DNA of 64,000 nt from Nodosilinea sp. FACHB-141 (lineage in GTDB: Bacteria > Cyanobacteriota > Cyanobacteriia > Phormidesmidales > Phormidesmidaceae): the NCBI RefSeq assembly GCF_014696135.1, contig NZ_JACJPP010000023.1, positions 1 through 64,000 on the forward strand, written 5' to 3'. The position numbers were made by a program, and so were the translations under genes. Below the pieces are notes generated by a model, which searched no databases, had not been told where the DNA came from, and saw only the letters and a list, made by a program, of their open reading frames with translations. Shown piece by piece: positions 17,264-25,134 of this stretch (position 1 is its first letter; each line of letters begins with the position of its first letter).

Positions 17264-18070
17264 ATGGGATCTGTTCAATCTACAGCGCTGACAGCCTTAG
17301 GGCTGGTCGCTTTTGCGGGAGTTGGCATCGTTGCCCAAGATGCCGAAGCGGCGGAGATACCGGAGGCGGCGATTGATACCGCTTCAGGGCTCAGCAACTC
17401 CACCGTGGTCGACCTAAACGATCTGACGACCAACCCCAGCAACTACGACTTCTTTACCTTTAGGCCAAATCTAGAAAAGCTGATTCTCTCCGGTGCTGCC
17501 GACACCGAGCACATCAGCATCTTGTGGTACACCATCCCCGACGGCAGTGTGGGGCTGCACTACCATTCCATGACTGAGTCGGTCTATGCGATCGCGGGTA
17601 CCCAGACCGATGCCAAGGGGGTGTATCCCACCGGCTCGCTCTACTTCAACCCGCCGGGTAGCGGCCACGAAGTCTCAGACAGCACCGGCTTCTTTTTGCT
17701 GGCCTACGCTTCGCCACCGGATTTTGCCAGTACCGACCTGATCGAGGCCTACACCCCCGTCAATATCAACACCGCTGAACCCGATTTTGAGACAATTTAT
17801 CCGTTTGAGGAAGCTCAAGATGGCGTTTCCACTTACGAAATTCCTCTTGATCCCGAGGGCGGTATGAGTTCTCAATTCATCAAAAGCACGTCCTCGGAGA
17901 GCTATGCCTACACCGGCAATTATCTGCTCGTGCTGAAAGGCAGTTGCAGTATCGACGGCACGACCTTCGCCGAAGACATGCTGGTGGTGGCCACAACCGT
18001 TGAGGCCCAGCTTTACAATGTCAGCGCCGCTGAGGGTAGTAGTTGTTTAGCCCTGGGTCTGTCGTTCTAG
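17264..18070 (+). CDS. Secreted cupin-domain protein
   Basis: Protein of 268 residues with an N-terminal signal peptide (hydrophobic TALTALGLVAFAGVGIVA, likely cleavage after DAEAA). The first cupin barrel has the metal-ligand set HYHSMTES (two His and Glu) and the later PPGSGHEV, so it probably binds one divalent metal outside the plasma membrane. The second half (SYAYTGNYLLVLKGSCSIDG) looks like another cupin that has lost its His ligands, giving a bicupin with one active site. The start ATG 17264 follows GGAGTAGGAG. It stands alone between the ABC exporter and nadE, which it faces tail to tail. The reaction is unknown. Confidence 0.72.
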   Translation: MGSVQSTALTALGLVAFAGVGIVAQDAEAAEIPEAAIDTASGLSNSTVVDLNDLTTNPSNYDFFTFRPNLEKLILSGAADTEHISILWYTIPDGSVGLHYHSMTESVYAIAGTQTDAKGVYPTGSLYFNPPGSGHEVSDSTGFFLLAYASPPDFASTDLIEAYTPVNINTAEPDFETIYPFEEAQDGVSTYEIPLDPEGGMSSQFIKSTSSESYAYTGNYLLVLKGSCSIDGTTFAEDMLVVATTVEAQLYNVSAAEGSSCLALGLSF

Positions 18071-18135
18071 GCGGGCTTGCCGGGTGAGGGGGCGATCGCT
18101 CCCATCAGTCCCCAATCAGAGCTGCGCGAAGACCA

Positions 18136-19932
18136 TCAAGCCTCCAACAGTTGCTCAGCAGGCTCCGTCGCCAATTGCTTCACCTCGCTCTTCCAGCGGT
18201 TGGCAATGGGCATGCGCCAGCCCAGGCCAAAGGCGCGATCGGTCACCTTGAGAACGGGCGGGGTCTGTCGCCGCTTAAATTCGGCCCGCGACACCAGCCG
18301 CAAGACCTTGTCTACCACCGCTGCATCGTGGCCAGCGGCAACCATCTCAGCTACCGACTCGTGGCGCTGCACCAGGCGATCGAGAATATCATCCAGCACA
18401 TCGTAGGGCGGCAACGAATCTTGATCGACCTGACCGGGCTTGAGTTCGGCACTGGGCGGTTTTTCGAGAATGTTTTGCGGAATCAGGGCGTCGGTGAGGT
18501 GGCCAACCTGCGCCGACAGTTCACCTAGAGTCACTGGAGCTACAGGACCAGTGCCGCTGCTCACCTGCCGATTGAGCCATTCACAAAGGGCGTAAACTCG
18601 CGTTTTGGGCACATCGGCAATCACTGCCAGACCACCGTTCATATCGCCGTAGAGGGTGCAGTAGCCCACCGCCATTTCTGACTTGTTGCCGGTTGACAGC
18701 AGCAGGTGACCAAACTTATTCGAAACCGCCATCAGCAGGTTGCCGCGAATGCGCGACTGGATGTTTTCTTCGGCAATGCCAGAACTGGTGCCGGCAAAGA
18801 GGGGGTCGAGCACCTGATCGTAGTCGGCCATCAGCGGGCCGATCGCCAGGGTTTGGTGGGCAATACCCAGGGTTTGAGCCAGGGCCAGCGCGTCGGTCAC
18901 CGAGTGGTCTGAGCTGTAGGGGGAGGGCATGAGAATGCCGAGCACGTTGGCCGGGCCGAGGGCTGCCGCTGCGATCGCCGCCACCAGGGCCGAGTCAATG
19001 CCACCACTGAGCCCAATCACTGCCTTGGAAAAGCCGCACTTGTGGGTGTAGTCGCGCACCCCCAGCACCAGGGCCGACCAGATCGCCTCGTTTTCGTCGG
19101 CGGGCAGGGGAGCAATGTCTCCAGGACAGAGGTCGCGCTGGATGGGGTCGTACTCCACCACCGCCAGCCCCGCTTGGTAGGAGGGCAGGCGGGCCACCAG
19201 ATCGCCCTGGCGGTTGAAGGCCATGCTGGTGCCGTCGAAGATTAAGTCGTCGTTGGCCCCCACCTGGTTGGCGTAGAGAATGGGGCAGCGAAACCGAGTG
19301 GCGCTGTGGGCCAGCATGGAAGCCCGCAGCTGCGCTTTGTTGAGCGAGTAGGGCGAGGCGGAGAGATTAATCACCACATCGACGTGGTCATCGGCTAGAT
19401 CCGCGATCGGGTTGCGGGGGTAGCTGCGCCCGCCCCAAAACTCCTCATCGTTCCACAGGTCTTCGCAGATGGTGACGCCAACGCGCAGGCCCCAGTCGCC
19501 CAGGGGAATGGTGAAACTGCTTGGCCCCTGGCCGGGGGCAAAGTAGCGGTGTTCGTCAAAGACGTCGTAGGTGGGCAGTAGCTGCTTGTGAAAGACCTGC
19601 TGCACCTTGCCGCCCTGGAGCAGAGCGGTGCTGTTGAATAGGGGCTTTTCGCCGTGGTAGCGGGCCTTGGGGTTAGCGGCGGCATAGCCCACCAGCACGG
19701 CGAGGTGAGGGGGTAGCTCGGCGGCCAGGGCGTCGAGCTGGTCGGCCATGGCTTGAATAAAGCTGGGCTGAAGCAGCAGGTCACGGGGCGGGTAGCCGCA
19801 CAGCATCAGCTCGGTGGTAACGAGCACTTGGGCCTCCAGGCGATCGGCCTGGCGAGCGGCATCGAGCACCTGCTGAGCGTTGTGGGCCAGGTCGCCAATG
19901 GTGGGGTTGAGCTGGGCGATCGCAAATTTCAT
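18136..19932 (-). CDS. nadE: Glutamine-dependent NAD+ synthetase NadE
   Basis: Amidates nicotinic acid adenine dinucleotide to NAD+ using glutamine and ATP, the last step of NAD synthesis. 598 residues, two domains. The N-terminal nitrilase-type glutaminase has the triad Glu in TTELMLCGYPPRDLL, Lys in FHKQLLPTYDVFDEHRYF and Cys in VGVTICEDLWNDEEFW. The C-terminal synthetase has the PP-loop GLSGGIDSALVAAIA, LLSTGNKSEMAVGYCTLYGD and the KRRQTPP region. Start ATG 19932 (MKFAIAQLNPTIGDL) is typical and is preceded by AGGAG-like sequence. It lies downstream of the DNA methyltransferase on the same strand, 113 bases away, and close to pncB-nadD-nrtR. Confidence 0.96.
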   Translation of the reverse strand: MKFAIAQLNPTIGDLAHNAQQVLDAARQADRLEAQVLVTTELMLCGYPPRDLLLQPSFIQAMADQLDALAAELPPHLAVLVGYAAANPKARYHGEKPLFNSTALLQGGKVQQVFHKQLLPTYDVFDEHRYFAPGQGPSSFTIPLGDWGLRVGVTICEDLWNDEEFWGGRSYPRNPIADLADDHVDVVINLSASPYSLNKAQLRASMLAHSATRFRCPILYANQVGANDDLIFDGTSMAFNRQGDLVARLPSYQAGLAVVEYDPIQRDLCPGDIAPLPADENEAIWSALVLGVRDYTHKCGFSKAVIGLSGGIDSALVAAIAAAALGPANVLGILMPSPYSSDHSVTDALALAQTLGIAHQTLAIGPLMADYDQVLDPLFAGTSSGIAEENIQSRIRGNLLMAVSNKFGHLLLSTGNKSEMAVGYCTLYGDMNGGLAVIADVPKTRVYALCEWLNRQVSSGTGPVAPVTLGELSAQVGHLTDALIPQNILEKPPSAELKPGQVDQDSLPPYDVLDDILDRLVQRHESVAEMVAAGHDAAVVDKVLRLVSRAEFKRRQTPPVLKVTDRAFGLGWRMPIANRWKSEVKQLATEPAEQLLEA

Positions 19933-19988
19933 AGGAGTTAATAGATAAAAAAGATTTCGACCAAAACGCTGGTTGTAATCGTCTTGAG

Positions 19989-20023
19989 GCTGCCGGCAAT
20001 TTAGGCTTCAGCTACCGGCAATT
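19989..20023. repeat. Short direct repeat upstream of nadE
   Basis: GCTGCCGGCAATT (19989-20001) and GCTACCGGCAATT (20011-20023), 13 bases with one mismatch, offset 22 bases (two helical turns). The spacing could suit a protein bound to one face of the DNA, or the pair may be a relic at the module junction. Confidence 0.4.
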
Positions 20024-20045
20024 GGCGGGGGAATAATCAGGTTTC

Positions 20046-21008
20046 CTAGGAAATGGACTTTTTGGGGCGACTGCGCTGGGCTGACAGGGTGTTTCGCTCC
20101 CAAAAGATGCCATCGGCGTATCCCTGAATGGAGGGGTCGGTTTCGGCTAGGGACAAACGCTTTTCGGCTAAGCAGCAGTAGTCGGAGTCCTGCTCAATGC
20201 CTACATACTGCCGCCTCAGCTTTTTGGCGACCACAGCGGTCGTGCCGCTGCCGAGAAAAGGATCGAGCACCACATCACCAGGGTTAGAACTGGCTAACAG
20301 CAGTTTAGCCACTAATTTCTCGGGTTTTTGAGTAGGGTGATCGGTGTTTTCAGCCATTGACCAAAAGGGCACGGTAATGTCGGTCCATAGGTTAGACGGA
20401 TGGGTGAGACGGTAGTTTTTTGAACCTGTGTTGTCCCAGTCTTTGGGTTGTCCGGCCAGGTCTCTGTAGGGGGCAATTACCTGGCGTTTGAGCTTTACGG
20501 CATCTACATTAAAAGTGTAGGTTTCGGAGACGGTGCAGAACCAAATATCTTCGCTAGCGTTCTTCCAATTAGCTTGGGCACCGCGTCCTTTCTCACGCTC
20601 CCAAGTGATTCTATTCCTGACGGTAAAGTATTTTTCCAGCACTGGATACATGACGGTTGAGGTGGCCCAGTCGGCGCAAAAATAGGCGGAAGCGTTGGGC
20701 TTGAGCACAGGTCTTAGCTGGGAGATCCAGCTGTCGAGCCAGGCGGTGTAGGTGGGGCGATCGCACTGCCTAAACTTGCTGCCATTGAAGTCTTTGGTGA
20801 GGTTGTAGGGCGGGTCAACAATCAACAGATCCACAAAGCTGGGGGGCAGTAGAGGCAGCGCCTCGAATATATCCTGGCAGATCACCCTATCCACGAGCTG
20901 TTCCGGGACTGCGCTCTCGGCCAGCCGCACCAGCCGCTGACTAAAGATCTGCCGGTCTTGCTCGGTGAGTTGAAGGGTTCTATTTCTACTTGCCCTAGTC
21001 TTCGTCAT
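20046..21008 (-). CDS. Site-specific DNA methyltransferase, beta class
   Basis: Amino-group DNA methyltransferase of 320 residues from ATG 21008 (a GTG at 21011 is also in frame). Catalytic motif IV is DPPYNLTKDF at residues 65-74, and motif I, DPFLGSGTTAVVAKKL, lies near residue 250, so the order is IV before I (beta class). The intervening part has ITWEREKGRG and NTDHPTQKPEKLVAKL, typical of this class. DPPY usually means N6-adenine, but N4-cytosine is possible: the protein resembles my memory of the orphan cyanobacterial GGCC methyltransferase (sll0729/DmtB type), not verified. No restriction endonuclease is nearby. Its ATG overlaps the stop of the membrane-protein gene (TGATG), so the two are co-translated. 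Confidence 0.88.
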   Translation of the reverse strand: MTKTRASRNRTLQLTEQDRQIFSQRLVRLAESAVPEQLVDRVICQDIFEALPLLPPSFVDLLIVDPPYNLTKDFNGSKFRQCDRPTYTAWLDSWISQLRPVLKPNASAYFCADWATSTVMYPVLEKYFTVRNRITWEREKGRGAQANWKNASEDIWFCTVSETYTFNVDAVKLKRQVIAPYRDLAGQPKDWDNTGSKNYRLTHPSNLWTDITVPFWSMAENTDHPTQKPEKLVAKLLLASSNPGDVVLDPFLGSGTTAVVAKKLRRQYVGIEQDSDYCCLAEKRLSLAETDPSIQGYADGIFWERNTLSAQRSRPKKSIS

Positions 21009-22225
21009 CACTTCGTTTTCTCCACAGATTTGCGGGGATAGCTAAGCGCGTCTAGGTCAAGCCTGAGACTATCGATCGCCCTAACATCTGAGCTTATAGT
21101 TCGAGTGTTTAACTCTCGCATGCGCTTCTCAACGGAGTGAACCAAACGATTAAACTCAATTGCTTGAATGGTGCCAGGTTGGTCAAGGTCACCCACAAAG
21201 CGCTCGGTGGCCAAAACCGTGCAAATCTCCTCTTCTAAATTTATATAGCCGATATACTGGGTCAGATTGGTTTGGTATATTTCCTCGGCGGAGAGCACAG
21301 TTGGTAAGTTTAGGAATAACACATAGGTGCTGCCAAAAAGAATTAGAGGAAACACCAAGCCGGGGTTGTTTTTAATCTTTCCTTCCCAGATATCGCCACT
21401 AATAAAAATCAGCACAATACTGCCAAATAGCAGCGCCAGAGCAGCGCCAACAGAACCCGCCTGGTGAGTTGCGTAGAAGGTTCTAGTAATGTCGTAGTGC
21501 ACGTGGATTCGCTTTTGGATGGCCTGATCCTGTTCCCATAGTTGGTTAACTTCGCCAATAGAAATTTTTGGTATGCCCAAATCTCGCAGGATTTTATCCA
21601 GTTCCTTGAGCGCTATGTTCTCCTTGTCTAATTGCTTTTGAAACTGAGATATATCAGCGGCTTCCTGGTCCTGAGGTTCAGTTTGCAGAGTGTTGCGCTT
21701 GGTTACTAGCTCCAGCCTTCGGGTATTGATCTCCTGCCTCTGGGCAATGGCGTCACGGCGAACGCTTTCTATGCTGCCCTCGGCCTCAGACATACTGGGA
21801 ATCATTCCTTGAAAATGTCGTTGTACACAGCTTTGTTGCGATTTTTCGCCAATCTCCTTCCCTCGATTGAGCCAGTTGCTGGCCTTTAGGTAGGAGAGCG
21901 AAAACGTGATTCCTGCGATCGCTAGGGTGGCAAACCAAGCGCCGAGAAAAATTTTGCCCGAAAGGTTTTTAGACGCCTCGGAAACAATCGCCGCCAACAT
22001 AGGTTTTTCGGCTGAATTAGCTGTGGTGGTGGTTTGGTCAGTGCTGACAGGCGAGGCTGGCTCTGCCCCTGGTGTGCCTAAATCGGCAGCTTGGGTATTG
22101 ACGGGCAGGGGGGCTTGCGGTGGCTCGGTGGTATCGCTGACAGGTGAGGCTGGCTCTGTCCCTGGTGCACCTGAATCGGTAGGTTGCGGATTAGCGGGTA
22201 AGGGGTCTTGCGGTGGCTCGGTCAT
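21008..22225 (-). CDS. Unknown membrane protein with coiled coil, coupled to a methyltransferase
   Basis: Protein of 405 residues, family not recognised. Residues 1-75 are Pro/Thr/Glu-rich and contain a tandem 31-residue duplication (EPASPVS ends each unit). A first membrane segment follows near residues 92-112 (FLGAWFATLAIAGITFSLSY), then a charged, probably coiled-coil stretch (IESVRRDAIAQRQEINTRRL through QFQKQLDKENIALKEL), a hairpin of two membrane segments (VGAALALLFGSIVLIFISGD; PLILFGSTYVLFLNLP) and a soluble C-terminal tail. No signal peptide, protease or nuclease motif is seen. The stop shares one base with the start of the DNA methyltransferase (TGATG), so the products are made together. 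Base composition is more AT-rich than the NAD genes on either side. Confidence 0.72.
   Translation of the reverse strand: MTEPPQDPLPANPQPTDSGAPGTEPASPVSDTTEPPQAPLPVNTQAADLGTPGAEPASPVSTDQTTTTANSAEKPMLAAIVSEASKNLSGKIFLGAWFATLAIAGITFSLSYLKASNWLNRGKEIGEKSQQSCVQRHFQGMIPSMSEAEGSIESVRRDAIAQRQEINTRRLELVTKRNTLQTEPQDQEAADISQFQKQLDKENIALKELDKILRDLGIPKISIGEVNQLWEQDQAIQKRIHVHYDITRTFYATHQAGSVGAALALLFGSIVLIFISGDIWEGKIKNNPGLVFPLILFGSTYVLFLNLPTVLSAEEIYQTNLTQYIGYINLEEEICTVLATERFVGDLDQPGTIQAIEFNRLVHSVEKRMRELNTRTISSDVRAIDSLRLDLDALSYPRKSVEKTK
22043..22223. repeat. 93-bp tandem duplication in the membrane-protein gene
   Basis: Two units starting GCTGACAGG, at 22043 and 22136, offset exactly 93 bases (31 codons), encode the repeated Pro-rich N-terminal segment. 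The copies keep frame and differ at scattered positions. Confidence 0.85.
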
Positions 22226-22346
22226 GGCGACTCCTAGAAGGATGAATTAAGCTGCTGCCTGCTCTGGGCTGACCCAACCAGGGGGCGCTGCCGCCAGGGC
22301 AAACCTGAGTAGATTGGCTTGGGCCTAAGCTGGGGATCCGGTGCTA

Positions 22347-22376
22347 CTAACTGAACACCATGAGTTTTTCCTTCAG
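22347..22376 (-). pseudogene. Decayed copy of the nrtR 3' end
   Basis: On the minus strand this 30-base stretch reads SLKEKLMVFS then TAG and matches the terminal codons of nrtR (PLKEKAMVFI, stop) at 22422-22451 at about 23 of 30 positions, offset by 75 bases. Reading further upstream in that frame soon meets a stop, so only a remnant is left. Confidence 0.5.
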
Positions 22377-22421
22377 GCTCCCCGACTATGCCCAGCGCCA
22401 TGGCCTACTATGCCCGCGCGC

Positions 22422-23168
22422 TTAAATAAACACCATCGCCTTTTCCTTCAGGGGCTCAAATGCAGCGGCGTCAAACCGATACAGGCTGGCGGGTCGGCCC
22501 GCACCCCGAGAGGTTTTTTGGCCGGTGTCCTGCAAAAACCCCAGCTTGAGCAGCCGAGCCCGAAAGTTGGAATAATCCGAAAACCCTTCTCCCAAAACGG
22601 TGACGTAGAGCTGGTAGAGATCACCCAGGGTAAAGACCTCGGGCAGCACGTCGAAGGCGATCGGGCTATATTCCAGCTTGTTGCGCAGCCGACGGTAGCC
22701 GTAGGTGAGAATTTCGTTGTGGTCGAAGGCGAGTTGGGGCACCTGGGCCAGGGGATACCAGGCGATGCCGCTGACGCCGTCGGCGATTAGTTCGGCATCC
22801 TCAAAGCGCACCAGGGCAAAGTGGCTGACCGACAGGTAACGCACGTTAAAGGCCTGAGGCGACTCACGGGGATCGCGATCGGGTCCGCCAAAGGTGTAGA
22901 GCTGCTCCAGATACAGGGTGTTGACGCGAATTTTTTCGGCCAGCACCCGGTAAGCAGCGGCTTCTAAGGATTCTCCTTGGCGCACCAGGGTGCCGGGCAG
23001 GCTCCAGTAGCCCGCGAAGGGCTCGTCGTGGCGCATCACCACCAGCACCATCAGCCGATTTTGCTGGGTATCCACAGAAAAAATCACATTGTCGACTCCC
23101 ACTTTGAAGTCGGCTAGGGGCACCGGGCTTAGGGGGTGGTCAGAGGTGCGGTGGAGTTTTGCGGACAT
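22422..23168 (-). CDS. nrtR: NrtR-type Nudix-related regulator of NAD metabolism
   Basis: 248-residue protein with an N-terminal Nudix fold (about 20-155) and a C-terminal winged-helix domain (about 165-245, including EYSPIAFDVLPEVFTLGDLY and GFSDYSNFRARLLKLGFLQ). That pairing is typical of NrtR, a repressor of NAD genes that responds to ADP-ribose or related nucleotides. The Nudix box is degenerate: GTLVRQGESLEAAAYRV then LAEKIRV, where hydrolases have REUxEExGU. This argues for sensing rather than catalysis. ATG 23168 (MSAKLHRTSDH) is chosen; it lies inside the 3' end of nadD (40-base overlap). Downstream of pncB and nadD in the same orientation, it probably controls its own operon. Confidence 0.85.
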   Translation of the reverse strand: MSAKLHRTSDHPLSPVPLADFKVGVDNVIFSVDTQQNRLMVLVVMRHDEPFAGYWSLPGTLVRQGESLEAAAYRVLAEKIRVNTLYLEQLYTFGGPDRDPRESPQAFNVRYLSVSHFALVRFEDAELIADGVSGIAWYPLAQVPQLAFDHNEILTYGYRRLRNKLEYSPIAFDVLPEVFTLGDLYQLYVTVLGEGFSDYSNFRARLLKLGFLQDTGQKTSRGAGRPASLYRFDAAAFEPLKEKAMVFI

Positions 23169-23761
23169 GGGTAGAGGTGGTGTTGGGCTATGTAGGACTG
23201 CACCGCCGGGGGAATTTCGGGGGCGGTGGCGGCGGGAATGCCGTCGCACTGGCGGTAGCGGGACGACGACACATCGATCGCAGGCATCTCGGCCACGGTG
23301 ACGGTCGTATGTTGGCGCAGATTGGCTAGGCCGGCCTCCGTGAGGTCGTAGCCGGGGCGCGGAATTACCAGAATGCTCGCCGCCGCGAAGATTTCCTGAG
23401 CTCGGTGCCAGGTGGGTAGCTGCTCCACCAGGTCGGCCCCCACCACCAGCGAGAACTCGGCTTGGGGCCAGACCTGTCTCGATCGCTCCAGAGTGATCAT
23501 CGTGCGCATGTGGCTGAGTTCAGGGTGTACCTGCACCCGCTGGGGCGGCACCGCTAGATCGTCGATCAGCAGCTCCAGCATGCGAAAGCGATCGCCCAGG
23601 GGAGTCTGGTGCTCTTTAAACGGATTGTTGGCCGTCCACACCGCCACGTGGTCAAACTGGGTGGCCAGCCAAGCGAGGATGGCGGCGTGACCCTGGTGGG
23701 GCGGATCGGCACTGGTGCCAAACAGGGCGATGCGAAGCGCTGAAGAATTGGTTGCGGTCAT
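23129..23761 (-). CDS. nadD: Nicotinate-nucleotide adenylyltransferase NadD
   Basis: Transfers AMP from ATP to nicotinate mononucleotide, giving the substrate of NadE. About 210 residues. The nucleotidyltransferase HIGH-type motif is LFGTSADPPHQGHAAIL near residue 14, the metal/substrate region VVGADLVEQLPTWHRAQEI is in the middle, and the second ATP motif is the SSSRYRQ stretch near 170. ATG 23761 is chosen because GAGG stands nine bases upstream; ATG 23770 is an in-frame alternative. It begins 11 bases after pncB and overlaps nrtR by 40 bases, so pncB-nadD-nrtR is one tight operon. It is cytoplasmic. Confidence 0.9.
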   Translation of the reverse strand: MTATNSSALRIALFGTSADPPHQGHAAILAWLATQFDHVAVWTANNPFKEHQTPLGDRFRMLELLIDDLAVPPQRVQVHPELSHMRTMITLERSRQVWPQAEFSLVVGADLVEQLPTWHRAQEIFAAASILVIPRPGYDLTEAGLANLRQHTTVTVAEMPAIDVSSSRYRQCDGIPAATAPEIPPAVQSYIAQHHLYPCPQNSTAPLTTP

Positions 23762-23772
23762 GAGAGCCATCC

Positions 23773-25134
23773 TCAGGGCTGAGAGGGGGGATGCTGGCGG
23801 GTGCGGGCCGCCAAATCCCCCAGGGCATCGGACAATGCTACGCCATAGTCAGCCGGTTGCTCGAGCTGGCGCACGGCGGCGGGCAGGCTGGCCATCGAGG
23901 CGGCGGTGCGGGCGGCGATCGCATCCAGCGATTCTAGCTCCTGCACGACCTGGCCCTGCTTCACCACTAGCTCAAGCAGCGGCTTTTCGTCGGGGGCGGC
24001 AGTTTCTTCGAGCAGACCGAGGCGATCGCCCACCGCCTGCCCACCCTCATAGCGTCGAAAGATTTGCTTGCATCCGGGGAGCGTGGTTTTGCCGCTGGCC
24101 TCTTTCATCACAGGTGTACCGTCGATATCGACTAGTTTATACACCCCATTCACCGGGTCGCCCGTCACCAGCTTAGTGCCTAGGCCGTAGCCGTCGAGCA
24201 CCGCTCCAGCCTGCTTGAGGCGAGCGATTTCGTACTCATCCAGGTCGCCGCTGGCCAAAATTTTGGCGTTGGGGAGATGCGATCGCACCGCTTTTGATAG
24301 TTCCACCAAGTCGCCAGAGTCGAGCCGCACGCTGGCGACCTGGGTTTCTCCCCGCTGCACCTGGGCTGCCAGCCGCTTGGCTGCCGCCACCGTGTCGTAG
24401 GTGTCAATCAGCAGCGCCGCCCCGGGAAAGTAACGCTGGAAGGCCGCAAAGGCCTCGTCCTCGTTACCTTCTAGCGCCGTAAAGACCATTACCAGGGCGT
24501 GGGCCATAGTGCCCGCTGGCTGGCGTCCCAGCGCCACCGCCGCCAGCACGTTCGAGGTTTCGTCAAAGCCCGCTGCTAGGGCTGCCCGCGCTGCCCACAG
24601 TGCCCCTTGGGGACTAAAGGCCCGACGGGTGCCAAACTCCAGCAGCCTGGCGTCAGGCCCGGCCACATCCCTCAAGCGAGCCGCGCGAGTGGCCACCAAA
24701 GTTTGATAGTTGAGCGTGTTGAGTAGGTAGGTTTCGGCAATTTGGGCCTGCCACAGGGGCGCTTCTATCCGCAGCAGCGGTTCGTTGGCAAAGACCGCTG
24801 TGCCCTCGGGCACAGCCCACACATCCCCAGCAAAGCCTCCCTCGGCCAGCCGCTGCCAAAATTCGTCGGGGGCATGGTCGAACAGCCCCGTTTGCCGTAG
24901 GGCCTCTAAATGGTGTTCTGCAAACCGCAGATTGTTCAAGTAGTCGATCGCCTGGGTCAGCCCCATGGCAATCAAATAGTTGTAGCCAGGGGGAAGCCGC
25001 CGGGTGAACAGCTCAAAACTGGCCCGGCGATCGGCCAAGCCCTCACCCGCGTAGCAGCTCACCATGGTGAGCTGGTACAGATCCGTCAGCAAACCGTAGT
25101 TGTCAGGGGTAGCCAGAAGAGTGGGATAGGGCAT
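23773..25134 (-). CDS. pncB: Nicotinate phosphoribosyltransferase PncB
   Basis: Makes nicotinate mononucleotide from nicotinate and phosphoribosyl pyrophosphate with ATP, the entry point of the salvage branch feeding NadD and NadE. 453 residues. Recognisable segments are NYGLLTDLYQLTMVSCYAGE at the N-terminus, LLEFGTRRAFSPQGALWAAR, the phosphate-binding VRLDSGDLVELSKAV and ILASGDLDEYEI, and KLVTGDPVNGVYKL. Length fits the bacterial family. It is the first gene of the pncB-nadD-nrtR operon; a palindromic element overlapping a possible -10 box lies 25 bases upstream. Confidence 0.94.
   Translation of the reverse strand: MPYPTLLATPDNYGLLTDLYQLTMVSCYAGEGLADRRASFELFTRRLPPGYNYLIAMGLTQAIDYLNNLRFAEHHLEALRQTGLFDHAPDEFWQRLAEGGFAGDVWAVPEGTAVFANEPLLRIEAPLWQAQIAETYLLNTLNYQTLVATRAARLRDVAGPDARLLEFGTRRAFSPQGALWAARAALAAGFDETSNVLAAVALGRQPAGTMAHALVMVFTALEGNEDEAFAAFQRYFPGAALLIDTYDTVAAAKRLAAQVQRGETQVASVRLDSGDLVELSKAVRSHLPNAKILASGDLDEYEIARLKQAGAVLDGYGLGTKLVTGDPVNGVYKLVDIDGTPVMKEASGKTTLPGCKQIFRRYEGGQAVGDRLGLLEETAAPDEKPLLELVVKQGQVVQELESLDAIAARTAASMASLPAAVRQLEQPADYGVALSDALGDLAARTRQHPPSQP

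Noticed and set aside
22341-22790. 149-residue plus-strand frame across the nrtR 3' end
   Set aside because: Antisense to nrtR; nrtR has clear Nudix and winged-helix features on the other strand.
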